DNA from: Clitoria ternatea
Lineage: Eukaryota > Streptophyta > Magnoliopsida > Fabales > Fabaceae
Assembly: GCA_037962975.1 (NCBI GenBank)
Contig: CM075676.1
Span: 43,315,501-43,379,500, forward strand
DNA length: 64,000 bases
Reading direction: 5' to 3'
Positions 36,761-49,641 of this stretch are shown piece by piece. Within the stretch, counting starts at the first letter, position 1. Every line of letters starts with the position of its first letter. Both the position numbers and the translations under genes were made by a program. The notes beneath the pieces were generated by a model. The model saw only the letters and a program-made list of their open reading frames with translations, had not been told where the DNA came from and did no database searches.

Positions 36761-37925
36761 AAACCTTAAACCATAACCTAATACCTTAACACATAACCTT
36801 AACCCTAACCCTATAACTTAAACTTATAAACATAAACCATGACCATATACCTTACACTTATAACCCCAAACCCTAAACTATTACCCAATGACTTAACATA
36901 TAACCCAACCCTAAACCCTAACCCAATACCTTAACCAATAACCTAAACCCTAACCTATAAGCCTTAACCCTACGCCATACCCCATAAGCCCCAAACCCTA
37001 CACCCTAACCCTATACCATAAACTCATACACCTAAACCCTAACCATATACCTTCCATCCATATGCCAAAACCCCAACCATATACGTTAAACCCATAAGTC
37101 TAAACTATAACCCTAAACTCATAAGTCTTAAACCATATACTTGAAACCCTAACCTTATACCATAAACCCATACGTCTAAACCCTAGCCTTATACCTAACC
37201 TTAATCACCTATATGTTATCATATAGCCCTATGCCTTAACCTACATGCATAAGCATTAACTTCTACGCCTCAAACCCTACACCCTAACCCTATAACATAA
37301 GCCTAAACTAATAAGCCACAAAACTTAAACCCTAACTATATACCTTTTACCTATAAGTCTAAACCCTACCCCTGTACCTTACACGCATAAGTTTAAACTG
37401 TAGCCCTATACCTTACCTCATGACCCTATACCTTAACCCATAAGCATAACACCTAACCCTAAATTATAATTAGTATATAAATTTGTTTGAGAAATCAACC
37501 AACTTATTTAATAGTAATATAACCCTAAACCATATATCCTAAACCATAAGCCTAAACCCTAACTCATAAGCCTTAACCCAAAAGCCTTAAACCCTACACC
37601 CTAACCCTATAACATAAGCCTACACCCACAAGCCATAAACTCACAACCCTTACCATATACCTTAAACCCATAAGTCTAAACATTAACCCTATACCTCATA
37701 CCCATACATGTCAACCCTAACCCTATTAGTTACCTCATACTCATATACATTACCCTACAACTATACACACATACCTTAAATTATAATTATTATATAAATT
37801 TGTTTAGGGTTTAGGGACCAACTTATTTGATAGTAATATAACCCTAAACCTTATGCCTGAAGCCTAAGCCCTAAACACTTAACCCTAAACCTACCCCCAA
37901 CCCTCAACCAAAACCATAAACCCTT
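36761..37925. repeat. Degenerate telomere-like array (right part)
   Basis: About 1.16 kb of CCCTAAACCC, CCTTAACCC and ATACCTTAAACCCATAAG variants in the same C-rich orientation as the left part. The first 42 bp exactly repeat the last 42 bp of the left part. Three copies of an AT-rich box are embedded near 37451, 37782 and 37924. Confidence 0.85.
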
Positions 37926-37985
37926 AAATATTAATTTAGTGTATAAATTTATTTGAGAAAATCAACCAACTTATTTGATTTCGTC
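37451..37985. repeat. Three AT-rich boxes inside the telomere-like array
   Basis: Each box of roughly 65-75 bp reads TATAAATTTGTTTGAGAAA, CAACCAACTTATTTGAT and TAGTAATATAACCCTAAAC-like sequence. Copies begin at about 37451, 37782 and 37924; the last lacks the telomeric end. They suggest a higher-order unit of box plus telomere-like stretch. Confidence 0.75.
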
Positions 37986-38640
37986 ATCAATTCGTGATTA
38001 TGATTACAATAACTATATTCAAACTCAATTTGTAATAAAATAATTAATTAATGAAATGTTATTCACTCCTTAATAAGAAATATACTTTATTTATTTAATA
38101 ATTTATGTATATAATGCATTTTTTAAAGAAGTTATCATGTAAAATAATAATTTAATTATTTATATTTGAAGTTATGTTTATATTTATATTTACGTTATTA
38201 TTAGAATTAATATTAAAAATGATATCTATAAAATAACATGAAATCTAATGTATAAATGACATTAAATATTTTAAATTTTTTCATTATCTATTTTGTTTTA
38301 AATAAATTATCTGTAAAATATGTATAGATATGATTATGATTATATATATTATATTATGTTTTTCTTATTTTCAGTAGTTAACCGTGTTATTTGTTAAATA
38401 TAAATATATCATAATATGGTATGGTGTATGTATAGTGAACTGAACCATTACCACAGGTTCAAGCAGAAGCCATCTCCACGTCGTTCGGTCTTAGAAGTTG
38501 GTACAATGCATGTAATAATGACATAGTTCAGTTCCCTTAGGAAAGACATGACCGGTGACAGTTTGGTATGCATCCACACTAAACGCCATGTTTCAACCAC
38601 CTTATATACAACATCTGCGCTTTGTGTTCATCCATTTTCC
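37986..38640. other. AT-rich DNA, then possible promoter-like sequence
   Basis: 37986-38400 is very AT-rich with no features seen. From 38400 base composition rises and a TATA-like TTATATACAAC occurs near 38602, upstream of the open-frame relic at 38690. No transcript start can be supported. Confidence 0.35.
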
Positions 38641-38689
38641 ATTGGAATCATATAGTTCCAACAGTTCCCTTTGAAATATACCACCACAT

Positions 38690-39060
38690 AATGAGCAAAG
38701 GGAAGAATATATCTTATGAGGGACGAACTTCCAGATAACCCTAACCGGGAGGTCAACCGGATGCCTTAGTAAGGGGTCACCCTAAACTTGGTGAAATTCT
38801 CTTTGAGGATGAGTTCTTTGACAACGATGACTCAAAAGTATGAATGCCTTCTCGAGATTATTTGCATGTCAATTCTTGTCCGCCTATTATAGAACTCGTC
38901 ATCATGCTTCTGTTATCACGATAAGGATCCTATTTGTGTAATGACTACAAAGCTAGGAGGGTGGCAAAGAGTAAGCTGGATCCTTATAAAGTAGTTTTTG
39001 AAGGATATCTCATCTACCTTCGCCGATTCTGGGAAAGCCTCAAAGTTGACAACCTTCGAG
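38690..39060 (+). pseudogene. Unrecognised open-frame relic
   Basis: Plus-strand blocks read like decayed coding DNA: MSKGKNISYEGRTSR and a stop, then in another frame RGHPKLGEILFEDEFFDNDD and a stop, then KARRVAKSKLDPYKVVFEG and WESLKVDNLRVT. The blocks sit in order on one strand with stops and frameshifts between them. I do not recognise the family; a retroelement gag-like or captured gene fragment is possible. Confidence 0.3.
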
Positions 39061-39081
39061 TCACATCAGAGGGTGACAAAA

Positions 39082-39882
39082 CTGAGGCCACCTGAACTGG
39101 TCTTTATCTGGGGTCAAAGATCCGGAGTGGGGACCAGCCTCAAAAGTCAAGGATAGAAATGTTTGTACACCGGTATAGTGGGTATCCGGTATTATGGTCC
39201 GAAATCTCAGTGGGAGAATCCGGTCTTGTTGTCCTAGAGATCCTTCACACCAAGCTTTCACATTGAAGAGGGGTGAAAGGTGGTGTCACCTGCGAAGATT
39301 CTCCCACGCTTAAGTCAGTGAAACAGAATAAGAATTCCAAGGAATTTGAGCAATGTAACAGTAAATAGAGAGTAAGAATAGCGTAACCTTTCCTGCATAT
39401 AAGATTTGTCTATTTATAGGTGAGCATGGAGAATGAACCATTAGGTTTAGCCAGGGGACAAATAGTACACTACTCAGTGTACGATTCTGACACACGACGC
39501 GGGGAGAGCCGCGTCTCCCATGAATCCCCCTTATGGTTGTACCTTGTACCTTCTGTCGGGTGATGTGGATGTTTTTCGGTGTATGAAATACGAACCTAGA
39601 CATACTGATATGGAGAGCGTCTCACGCGGGCTTACAGTTCGGAGATGTACCTGTGAGACCAGTAGCACAGTGAGGTCGAATAAAATTACATCACTGCCCT
39701 AGGTACCGATATCGAGACCGAATCACCACCCTTCTTATTGGCCCGACGTACTACTTGGCAGTAGTAAAACAGCATTGCCATGGTGGGTTTGAAGTTAAAA
39801 TGCTGCCCCGACACTTCCAAAGCACGGATTAAGCCCTATCCATCGGGGTGCGCTTGTGAGGGGGCACAGTCTAGAAATCTCA
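39082..39882 (-). mobile_element. LTR-like relic (~0.8 kb)
   Basis: Plus-strand ends are TGAGGCC and ATCTCA. On the minus strand a TATA-like CCTATAAATAG (about 39410-39420) and a CACTGACTTAAGCGTGGGAG segment have the same arrangement as in the LTRs at 25.7-27.5 kb. No matching 5-bp duplication was found at these borders, so the exact limits are uncertain. It may be one LTR of a decayed minus-strand element extending to about 40200. Confidence 0.4.
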
Positions 39883-40250
39883 GCACTCCCATTTCAAAAT
39901 CAGTGAGGGGAAAACAGACCCCAAGTTAAGAGAAAATGAAGTCATACATAAAGATAGATCAATCATCAGGGCAGCAGTGACAGATCCTATCATTAGGCTG
40001 GGGTGCAAACACCATGAGCCGTTTTTTCAGCCTCTCTTTAGCGTATACCACGAAGCGTGGGGATAGCCGTCCCCTATCTTCTCTAGTATGTCGAGATGCT
40101 ATCTCACGGATTTTATCTTCTACCCAGCAGTAAGGGTGTAGTTCATTCAGCTTAACCCAATTGAGCCGGTGTGCCACCACGTTGATACACCCTTCAATGG
40201 TTTTGAGAACTGGGGCAGTTCCGGAGTTTCCTTCAGCGGCTATTTTTGAT
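39883..40250 (-). other. Possible internal remnant of the adjacent LTR element
   Basis: A 73-codon minus-strand frame (39959-40180) contains WVEDKIREIASRHTRED and FVVYAKERLKKRLMVF and ends NDRICHCCPDD. I do not recognise it. Its strand matches the neighbouring LTR-like relic, so it could be part of that element's interior. Confidence 0.25.
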
Positions 40251-40259
40251 AGTCTGCAC

Positions 40260-41381
40260 GTGACATACGAAGAGACAAGTTAGAGAAATCGTTGGTTGGA
40301 AATACAATATTAAATTAAAATGCCAAAAGAAAATATATTATTTTAATAAAATAATTCAATCATTCAATTCATAGTCAGACCAACCTTATAGGCACGGGGT
40401 GTGCATATTTTTCAATGGGTGACAATATAGAATTTTGGGCCCAATCTTATGACGAAGGCCCAAAACCTTAAACCACAAAAAATTACTCGCTAGTAAAACG
40501 ACAAAAATTTTGTATTGTCACATTACATGTATACATGTACATCATGAAAAGCTGGGGCTAAGGCTCATTATCATATTTCATTTCTCTATGCTTTTGGCCC
40601 ATGTACATGACCTGCGTCTTTTATTTTGGTATAACACTGTAGTAACAAAACATTGAATTAAATTGGATTGGGCCAAGTAATCCTGAGGCCACCTATATGC
40701 ATATCTTATGGTCCCATCCTATAAAGCAACCAAATGCGCATACCCACATAAATGGGAAATATATCATTAACATGAAATCAAGGCAAACTGAAATCTAGTC
40801 AACAAGCATATACTATATAGGTGAAAATTGCCAACGTAATGGGTGAAAAATATTTTGGGGAAGGAGATTTCTCCATTCAATCCAATTGTTTCTCCTACAT
40901 TGAGTTGCCACTCCTACTCTCACCATTAGATGCAAGAAGAAAAGACGCAATTTACAGTGCAAGTAACTCATCCCTGCTATACTTTAATCTTTGATCTATG
41001 TCAAAATGACAAAAATTTAAATTAAAAAATCATTTAAAATGAGCAACTTAAACATTACCAACGAAAAATGGAGATATAGGAATTTTATCTTCATTTTTAG
41101 CCATTTGCATGGCTTTGGAACTTAATCAACATAGAGACAAAGGATTAAGTCCATTCAGTAAAGATAAATAGTCAAATGTAATGTCACCAATTCAAGGACT
41201 TAACTGAGATAATGAAGATAAATAGTCAAATGTAATGTCACCAAGTCAAGGACTTAGAAGAGATAAATAATATTGGTTGGACATCAAGTTCAAAACTAAC
41301 GACTCTATAGTACCGCATTATGGTTCACGGAGCAATAACTAACTAACAATAAAACAACATTTAAACATCAACGACAAATAA
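40260..41381. other. Intergenic DNA, nothing assigned
   Basis: No long open frame or repeat end was found. A short segment (AGATAAATAGTCAAATGTAA) occurs twice, near 41164 and 41217, as a small local duplication. Confidence 0.5.
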
Positions 41382-44300
41382 CTAAAATTCCATATCAAAA
41401 TCAGCGTGATGTTGATCCATGTAGTCATCACCATCAAAGTCTGCATCCTCTTGTCAAATATAATAACATAATACATGTGAGGTATGTAATGCTACACTAT
41501 TATAAATCTTTTAACTTTCAGTCATATATTAAAAAATAAATATAAATAAATAAATTATGCAGTGCTAACCAAGTTATCCATTGAGGCCACATTAGATAAG
41601 CTTAAAAGCCTATTCTCAGACCCATCTTCATTGTCAAATTCATGTTGGTTGACTTGATTTTGTTGATCTGAGGTGACAAGTCTTCCGATTATAACCAACT
41701 TCATGACACAAACCACAATACGTTACATGTTTCCCTTTCTCGTATACGCCTCTATCCCTTCTACCAAAACCTTTACTCATCACCTTTTTTGGGTCTCTTA
41801 TGGATGATTGAACATAGGTGTTACCTCCTATATCATCACGAACTCTATCAATGAGTTCTTCATTTAGTCGCTTAATCTGAATTTTCATACACATGCAGGT
41901 GTCTTCATACATCCCATCTGATCTGTAACTAAGGTCACACATAACCCGACAATAGTCATTAAGAGCCACCCATTTCAACATCTTTAGAGACCTCTTATCA
42001 TTATAAATTACACTATAATTTGTTATTACTGTTTCTTTTACTTGCTTTGTCCATCACTCAAGAACTAGGCTATCAGGCAATTTATCCATCTTCAAGTGAA
42101 GCATCACACAAACTATATGCTCACAAGGGGGAGACCCATTGACTCCATGAACAAACACGAACAATTCATTTCTTTTACAGAAAGGACAACCAAAACATGA
42201 CGCCTCTTGGAGTTAACACCTTGTCTACGAACCTCGTACATCATATAACATCGAGTGCATTTATAGTTTATCATCTACAATTAACATCCACAGTCAATGA
42301 TCACTCTAAACCTTATAAACAACTTACGAGTGTATACTTCTGATACAAATCTTTCTAGTTGAGGAAAATTAGTTTGCAAAATAAGTTGACCATTAGCAGA
42401 CATGAAACCGACCTTTCTTTCCTTAAATCTCATTTTCAATAGACGATGTAAGTGATTAACAAATTTGTGTAAATTATATCTAAACTACACAAATTTTCCA
42501 ATCTAAGAATGCATACCTTCACATCTTGAAGTAGTTCGGAAGCCCCCCAAAAACTTTCCTCTCATAAATGAATTGCATCATATGTCTCTCTTATCATACA
42601 TCTCAACAATCTAATTATGATTTTCCACACCAAACCTACCAACCAAGTTAAACCTTTTTTTTAAACTCACCAATCGGACAAACCCCAAACATATATTTCT
42701 TAAGTTCAATGGTAAATTTGGCCTTTTTGATGTTACTGATTACATTCTGAATGAGATGCCAAACACATAATCGGCGATGTGATTCTGGTAGGACCATACG
42801 TATTGCCTTCCTCATTGACTTGCATCCATCAATGATAACTGACGTTGGCTGTTTACCTTTCATTTCTATAAGAAACTGCTCTAACAACCATATGTAAGTG
42901 TCTACACTCCCATCCGTAATCAAAGCAAAGGCAAAAATTATTGTATAATTATGATGATTAACACCGGAGAAAACCACCAAAAAACAATAATACTTATTTT
43001 TGCCATAAGTAACATTAAATGCAAGGACATCCCTGAATACAGTGTAATCTAATCGACTTAACCTATCGCACCATAACAGATTTTGAAGCCTACCCTTTTC
43101 ATCTACTGTATGACAAACAAAAAAATCTTTACTACCCATGGATAATTGTCTCATATAGGAAATAACAACACAAGCATCATTGTTCTCCATTTTCCTTTGT
43201 TTGTCAATTATATTATACATGTCCTTCTTGAGGAATCCCACATTTTTAAATCCTTCACATTCATTACCAAAAGAGCAATAAATATTCGATGTCCTTATTC
43301 TCGCACATGCTATTCATTTTAAGAATGGCTTCCTCGGTTATTCCTCGACGGGATGCAAGCATACCATAACAGGTCATGATTGTGAACATCATGGAAATGT
43401 GTAACTTCCTATTTCAATGTGTGCATCCACACCTTGTCTCGGGTTTGGGCTCTCGCAATCGGTCAACCCTATTCAAATGTTTCCTTTGCCTGAACTCTTC
43501 CATGTTACAAATGAAGGTCTGTTTAACTATTTCACCATGCTTATTTCGTTGTAACTTGCTTCATCGTGCAACAAATCCCCCACATCTACCATACCAATTA
43601 TAAAAAAATGCAGTCTCAACATTCGGAAAACTATACAAATGCACAGCGTCCTTACACAGATTCTTCCAATCAATTTTGGTAAATTTAAATAACCCTCCAA
43701 TATCAATAAATCTAATACCAGACTCCCACTTATTGGAATTACTCCCATTGTTATTACCAGATATTGAATCTAGTCCCTGAAACTACCAATGAAATTGCAT
43801 ATTAATTACCTTTAAAAAATTGTCTAAAAGCAACAATAATTGGCAACCATGTATGCTAGTTAAACTTAGTAGCCTAAGTCCATTCCAATGATGTTGCCAT
43901 AATCTACTTAAATTCAGAACCCAAAGTATATCAACGTCTCAAGTTTGGAATAGAGTCTCAAATTCAAAACTCACATGGGCTTAGGTCAAAAAATTTGTAC
44001 AAAAGGAAGTTAGACCCTATACAAGAACCATTAGAAATTACTGAATTGAAGTTCTGTAAATTCCACTATAATATACACTCACATGTCTGTATTCCACTAT
44101 AATATACACTCACACACTTGTATAAGCTATTATATATGCATAATAGCTTTGACATCCCAAACTAACAGTCTTCCTAAATCTTATCACAACCATTTTTCAT
44201 TTCAGGCAAATTACAGTGGCTAGCCTGTGAAGCCCATGACTCCAAACACAGAAACAACAATATTGGATATATAAACAAGACAACCAGACACTAACATAAT

Positions 44301-44717
44301 GAATGCAACAAGAGAATCACATAAAAGATAAGCAATAACCAATGTTCTAAGAATCGCTGAAAGCAGAAGAAATAAAGCATGCAATGCATACCTTAATACA
44401 CACACCTACCAAAAGAAGAACAAATAAACCATGCAATGCATACATTAAGTCAGATTGCCACCATGATTTGCAAAAAATAACAAATCCATAATACTAACCT
44501 TAATCTCATCATCTTCAAAGCCATGGGTGTTGAAATTTTCGTTCTCCTCCATGGAATTTTCAGTCTCCTCATCCATTGAATTTTTGATCTCCTCCCCCAT
44601 CAAATTTTCAAGTTGCACTTCGTTGAAATTTCCATCTTGCACCTCTATAGAATCTTTAAACTCCTTATCGACGGAATTTTCATCTTGTACCTCAAAAGAA
44701 TTTTCCACAGGTTCCAT
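41382..44717 (-). pseudogene. FAR1/FRS-like (MULE transposase-derived) pseudogene
   Basis: Minus-strand blocks follow the order of FAR1-RELATED SEQUENCE proteins, transcription factors derived from Mutator-like transposases. There is an acidic N terminus from Met 44717 with a GTTAGT donor near 44500, then a FAR1 zinc-cluster region (about 43790-43390: WYGRCGGFVAR, stop, SKLQRNKHGEIV, REPKPETRCGC). The MULE core 42648-43241 follows (VGFLKKDMYN, SGVNHHNYTIIFAFAL, RRLCVWHL), then a SWIM finger near 42120-42180 (MESMGLP, C-E-H). A C-terminal block at 41640-41981 and a tail DADFDGDDYMDQHHADF end at TAG 41382-41384. At least two in-frame TGA stops and several frameshifts break it. The first core Asp is Asn (LAFNVTY) and a C-terminal CCHC knuckle has Tyr for His. 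Confidence 0.85.
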
Positions 44718-45099
44718 CTTACAACTTATAAAAGGGGATAAATGTGCAAGATCTAGGATTTCAAAATGACAAAATTGCAAAGGTTAACCAAACAGGACAA
44801 CACAGCTACGAAATTGAGCCAACGAAGAGGATACCATACGGTTTTTAGAGCAGAAAACAAGAGACGGAAAATGAAGACGAAGACGATAACAACAGACCAT
44901 AGAACAACACTACGAACTACAAAAAACCTAGAACTAACGAAAATGAAGGGGCTAATACCATGGGGCTTTCAAAGGAAAGAACGAGGGGTATGAACCACAA
45001 CCAACGAAGATGATAATACCACAACAAAGAAAAATGGAGGTAGAAACTTCAGACGATGAAGACAATAAGAGTGGGAGTTTCACACCAAAGAAGGAGATG

Positions 45100-45518
45100 G
45101 AAGACTTATGATCTATTTAGGATTAATTTTAGTTTCAGATTTGGTTGTTAGTTAAGGTTTTACATAAACTTTAATTTCTTTAATCTAATTTCTTATTATT
45201 TTAAAACTAACTAACAACATGTGCCTAAATGTAATATATAAAAATTATGTGTCAAATATTTAAATTGTAATAAAATAACATAACCTGTTATAACAGGTCA
45301 CCTAAATAGGTTTACTGTGCACCCAAAAAAATAAGGTGTAACAAATGGTAATAATACATTATTTGTTTGATACTTATTTAACTTTAGAACTTCTTAAAAT
45401 GGAGTATATTTTCTTTACTCTCAATATTTTTAGAAATTAATTTCAACATATTAAAAACTATAAGAATTGAAATATTGAGAAACTAAAAATTAGTGAAGGG
45501 ATAAAAAGATATTTAACT

Positions 45519-45569
<51 letters not shown>

Positions 45570-46825
45570 AGTGTGTTAGTTAATTATTTAAACTCTGAAG
45601 TGAGATGGGGAATTGCTGTTATTGGGAAACAAGGTTACCTTGTACCACGTGAGGTGGAATCTCATAGACAAGGCCACATGGACCAAACTCCCTGCCAGAT
45701 TAGTATTGTATTGTTTCTTATTGTTTTAATTTAATCAATCACCATTTTCATTCCTTAAAAAAAAAAATACCATTTTTTCATTTTCTTATTTCTGTTAAAT
45801 TTAAACAATCATGTGAAGAAAGAGCCTTCTCCTTTCTGTTTGCAGCGTAAATCATGAACTTATAGAGAAAGGATGAACATATCACCAAGCTGCATACTGC
45901 GGAGACACTAGATGGCAGGGAGCCATAGAGGAAAATTTAAAAAATGTAATTTTCTTTTAACATGATTACCTTATTTACAGGTCACAGGTAATTTCATTTA
46001 AACCACATAAACTTTTATATAATAAAAGTAGTGATAAAGAATATGGAGATTAGAAATGGAAACATTAAAGACTTTTCTTAGGTTGGGAAATGCATAGTTT
46101 AAACCCTACTTTCATTACCAATGTGTTTAATTTCACATTTCTAAGTAATTAACACATTCATCTTAACATAAATGGCTTCTACACCAAGTATTAAGAATAT
46201 GTTTGGATTGATTTTTACGTATTATAATTATAATATTGTAATTATAATTTGATGGTGGCTTATTACGTCATTTTAAACGAAATTATATTATAATCTGAAA
46301 CTTTTTAAATATTTAAGTTAAATTATGAAATTAATTTCTAAATTTATCTTAATTAATTAATTAATTTAAATACAAACTTAACTATCACAAATAATTTCAT
46401 ACCTTTTTTTTTTGTTGCAACAATAGCTAAAAAAAGTATTGTAAACAATCTAAACAAAATATATTCTTAAAATCATTTTCACCTAACACATCTAAATATA
46501 AACAAAAATCAATAATAACCATAATAGATTATATTATTGAAATCATCTCTAAAATATGCACTTTCATTTATCCTTGACTACATATAAAATGTGGCTTCCG
46601 TTAACTTCTCAATTCCAATTTATGGTGCAAATTGAAAGAATGACCAGTTATACGAATACTACAGACTCCTTTAACTCTTGTGTCTATGTTCACAACGATG
46701 CGTCTATGTTTTGCCACTCTAGGGTATAATTCAGCCCAGCCTCGTCTAACAAAAGAAGAAAATACACAAGCACTCAACTCTTCAGTAATTCTTGCATCTA
46801 ATTTTCCCGTCCCACAACATTCTCA
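45100..46825. other. AT-rich intergenic DNA, no gene recognised
   Basis: Contains the (TA)n tract at 45518-45570 and otherwise no supported feature. Several long A/T runs occur. Confidence 0.5.
45518..45570. repeat. (TA)n microsatellite
   Basis: About 53 bp of TA dinucleotides with one TT interruption at 45541-45542. It is self-complementary and likely length-variable. Confidence 0.95.
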
Positions 46826-46829
46826 ACCC

Positions 46830-46835
46830 TTTATT
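46830..46835 (-). terminator. Candidate polyadenylation signal of LSG1-like gene
   Basis: AATAAA on the minus strand, about 175 nt beyond the stop codon at 47011. Position and sequence suit a plant near-upstream element, but other A-rich elements are present, so usage is inferred. Confidence 0.45.
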
Positions 46836-47010
46836 AATTAGAATAATCCATCGTCGTAAATATTCCCAATCCCAAACTAAGTTCCTTTTCCTGCTATGAG
46901 CTTCAGTAAAATTGCTCACATCATCTATTTCCACAACACCTTAAAAACAAACATTAACGATGCACATTCGAGTTTAACAAGATGTTGTACAAGATCCAGA
47001 ACGTATAACC

Positions 47011-49610
47011 TTATCCAACTTTCAGAGAACCTGTATTTACTGGTTTCTGAAAGAATCTTGCAACTGGCATTCCATCAGCATCTTCGTTTCCTGCTCTCCA
47101 AGAACGATCTTTTTTCCTCTGGGGCTTCTTGTGGTGCTTATGAGCTGCCTTAGACTTCTTAACAGTAACTTTCTTTGGAGCTAGTCCATTAGCCATGTCA
47201 AATGAGTTAAGATCATCCAACACATGCTCAAGGTTTGGCGCATGTTCACTCTCAACATCCGAAGAATCTTCTATACCAGATGAATCTAATTCATGCAAGT
47301 TAACTGGATCATCTCCAGTTGGATCCTCCAAAGCTTGCTCCTCATTTCTCATGCCAGGTGGCATTTCATAGTGAGGGAGCTTTCCATCAATGTAATCTCT
47401 CAATATCTGACGGGCAGCCCTTGTTTCATCAGGGAGTCCACTCGAGGCAACATACCCACGAGAAGTACAATATGCTCTCAAAAGTTCAGATGCTAGAGGG
47501 GGACGAGATTGGGACTCGTATGGTTTAGGTTTAGGAAGCTTGATCTTGTAAATCTCCTCAATAACATGTCTTGAGACTCTATCAGCTACAACTTGGACAG
47601 AGCCCCTGTGTTCAGTCATCCTATCAATAGGTAACACTCCACAAGCAATCATCTCATATCTTGAACTTGAGAAAGATGGAAAAACTAATCCAGGACAATC
47701 ACAAAGGGTCAGTTTATCAGAGATAATCAATGTCTGAAAGTGCTTTGTTTTCCCTGGGGTAGAGGTGACACCAGTCCGCTTTTGACCAACCAGAGCATTT
47801 ATAGTTGAACTTTTACCTACATTAGGATAACCAACAAATCCTACAACTACGTTGTTTGATGAACTACCAGCAGAATTTTCAACAGAGGTGTTAATGTCAG
47901 ATGGCCCTGTGTCAGAGGAACCTGAATTTCTCCTGTCAACTATCTCTTCCGCCTCTGATTGCAAGCGAGCCAAAAGCTCATCCCTTCCATATATCTGTGT
48001 GTCTGGATTATTAGTTCTCTGTGTGTTATCATCCTCCCATGATAAACCAAGCTTTTTGCCTTCCAGGGTTGCAGAAGCAGCTTTGGCTGACCAGAATATG
48101 AAGAGAATATCATGAGCACGGAAATATTCTGCCCACTTCTCTCTGTAAGATAAAGAGAATACAGAGGAGAACTAATAAGGATATTTGTAAGATACAAAAC
48201 CGAGGACAGATGGTTTGATGCAGTATAAACCTTATAAGGGACATCCATACCTGATGGGATAAAAAGCCTTATAAAGAGAATACAAAGGAGAACTAATAGG
48301 GATCTTAGTAAGATACAAAACTGAGGACGGGTGATTTGATGGAGTATAAACCTTATAAGGAACATCCATACCTGATAGAGGCAGGTAAAAGATCTGCCTT
48401 ATTAACCAATAGCAACGTGCGTTTATGCTCATCAACCTCTCGTGCATAAGCCTGTTGACAGTAAAATTGGTGCAAAACAGATCATGCTTGGCACACATAA
48501 TAGAATGATTCTTTAAAGAAAAATAATAATAGTAACAACAATTAATAATTCCTGCCAAATCTGACTCATTATTGCATGTTACACTTCACACTTACAAGAT
48601 TGACATATGCTAATATGTTTTAAAGAATAGAAGCTAGACTCTGAAAGGATGCTTTGACAGTTTCAAATTTCACTACCCTGAAGCTGCTGTGCAAAAAATA
48701 CCCAGTACAAAGTCTTCCTTAATATCTGATCCTTAACAATGGTTGTTAGATTTACCACAGACCTAGCCTATGGGTGTTCAAGTTAACATTTTCTAACAGG
48801 AGGAAAACAATCTCACCTCAAGGTCTGGACAACGATAGAACAGTGGATCTCGAGAATCAACGACCATAACAAGCTGATAACAAATTGAGAGAGATTGAAA
48901 CCATCATCATTAAGATTTCATGCACTTCAAAAAACAACACAGCAAATATCAGTTTGAAAAAAAAAACATTATGGATATAGATACAAAAAAAATTAATGAT
49001 AAAAAAGAAAATATCAATCATCCAGATGTTTGCATAATATAGAGGGTGAAAAAAAATGAATGCATATCTGAAGGGGAATAAAATATAGGCTGTTATCCAT
49101 TATCCTGAGAAGGCAATTAGAATTATGTATCCTGACAACAATTTATTAAAAAATATTAAAATCCTTTCTATCAACCCAATTCCAAAAGTAGATATTTCTG
49201 GGTAAATCTTCAAGGATGACAGCAAATTACCAGATCACTGCGCTCAACAACCCGCCAGAGCTGTCTCCAGATGTCAAGATTTTTCTCAAATGGTGTAAGG
49301 ACAAGCTTCTTGTTTTCCTCAAGCCTGAAACATCACCACAGCACCAAAAAGAAGCTAAAAACATCTACAAAGCTCTTAATCAACTAAATCATCAAATTGA
49401 TCCCCTGAAAGTTTAAGCCTCGGTTCATTAAAGCCACAAAAAAATATATCAAAAGCCCCTGAATATGCATTTAATCATCAACCTATTCCCAAAACATTCA
49501 TTTTTATCTATCAACATTTGAGGACTATTTTGACCAAATAAATTCACATTCACGGACCTTAAGCCTCATTTCCATCATTTAGGATTAGGAGGGTCTTAAG
49601 ACAAATTAGG

Positions 49611-49641
<31 letters not shown>

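Noticed and set aside
35854..36769. Long Ser/Phe-rich plus-strand open frames (up to 160 codons)
   Set aside because: They come from the pyrimidine-rich CACTCGG/TTCATTC repeat sequence after pol. There is no start context, domain or composition of a real protein.
39082..39882. Solo LTR with target-site duplication
   Set aside because: TG...CA-like ends exist but no matching 5-bp flank was found, so it is listed only as an LTR-like relic.
47293..48115. Plus-strand open frames opposite LSG1
   Set aside because: Shadows of the long last exon of LSG1 on the minus strand.
49614..49641. G28 run as a regulatory G-quadruplex
   Set aside because: Possible, but the tract is intronic and of uncertain length. 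Sequence alone does not support a function.
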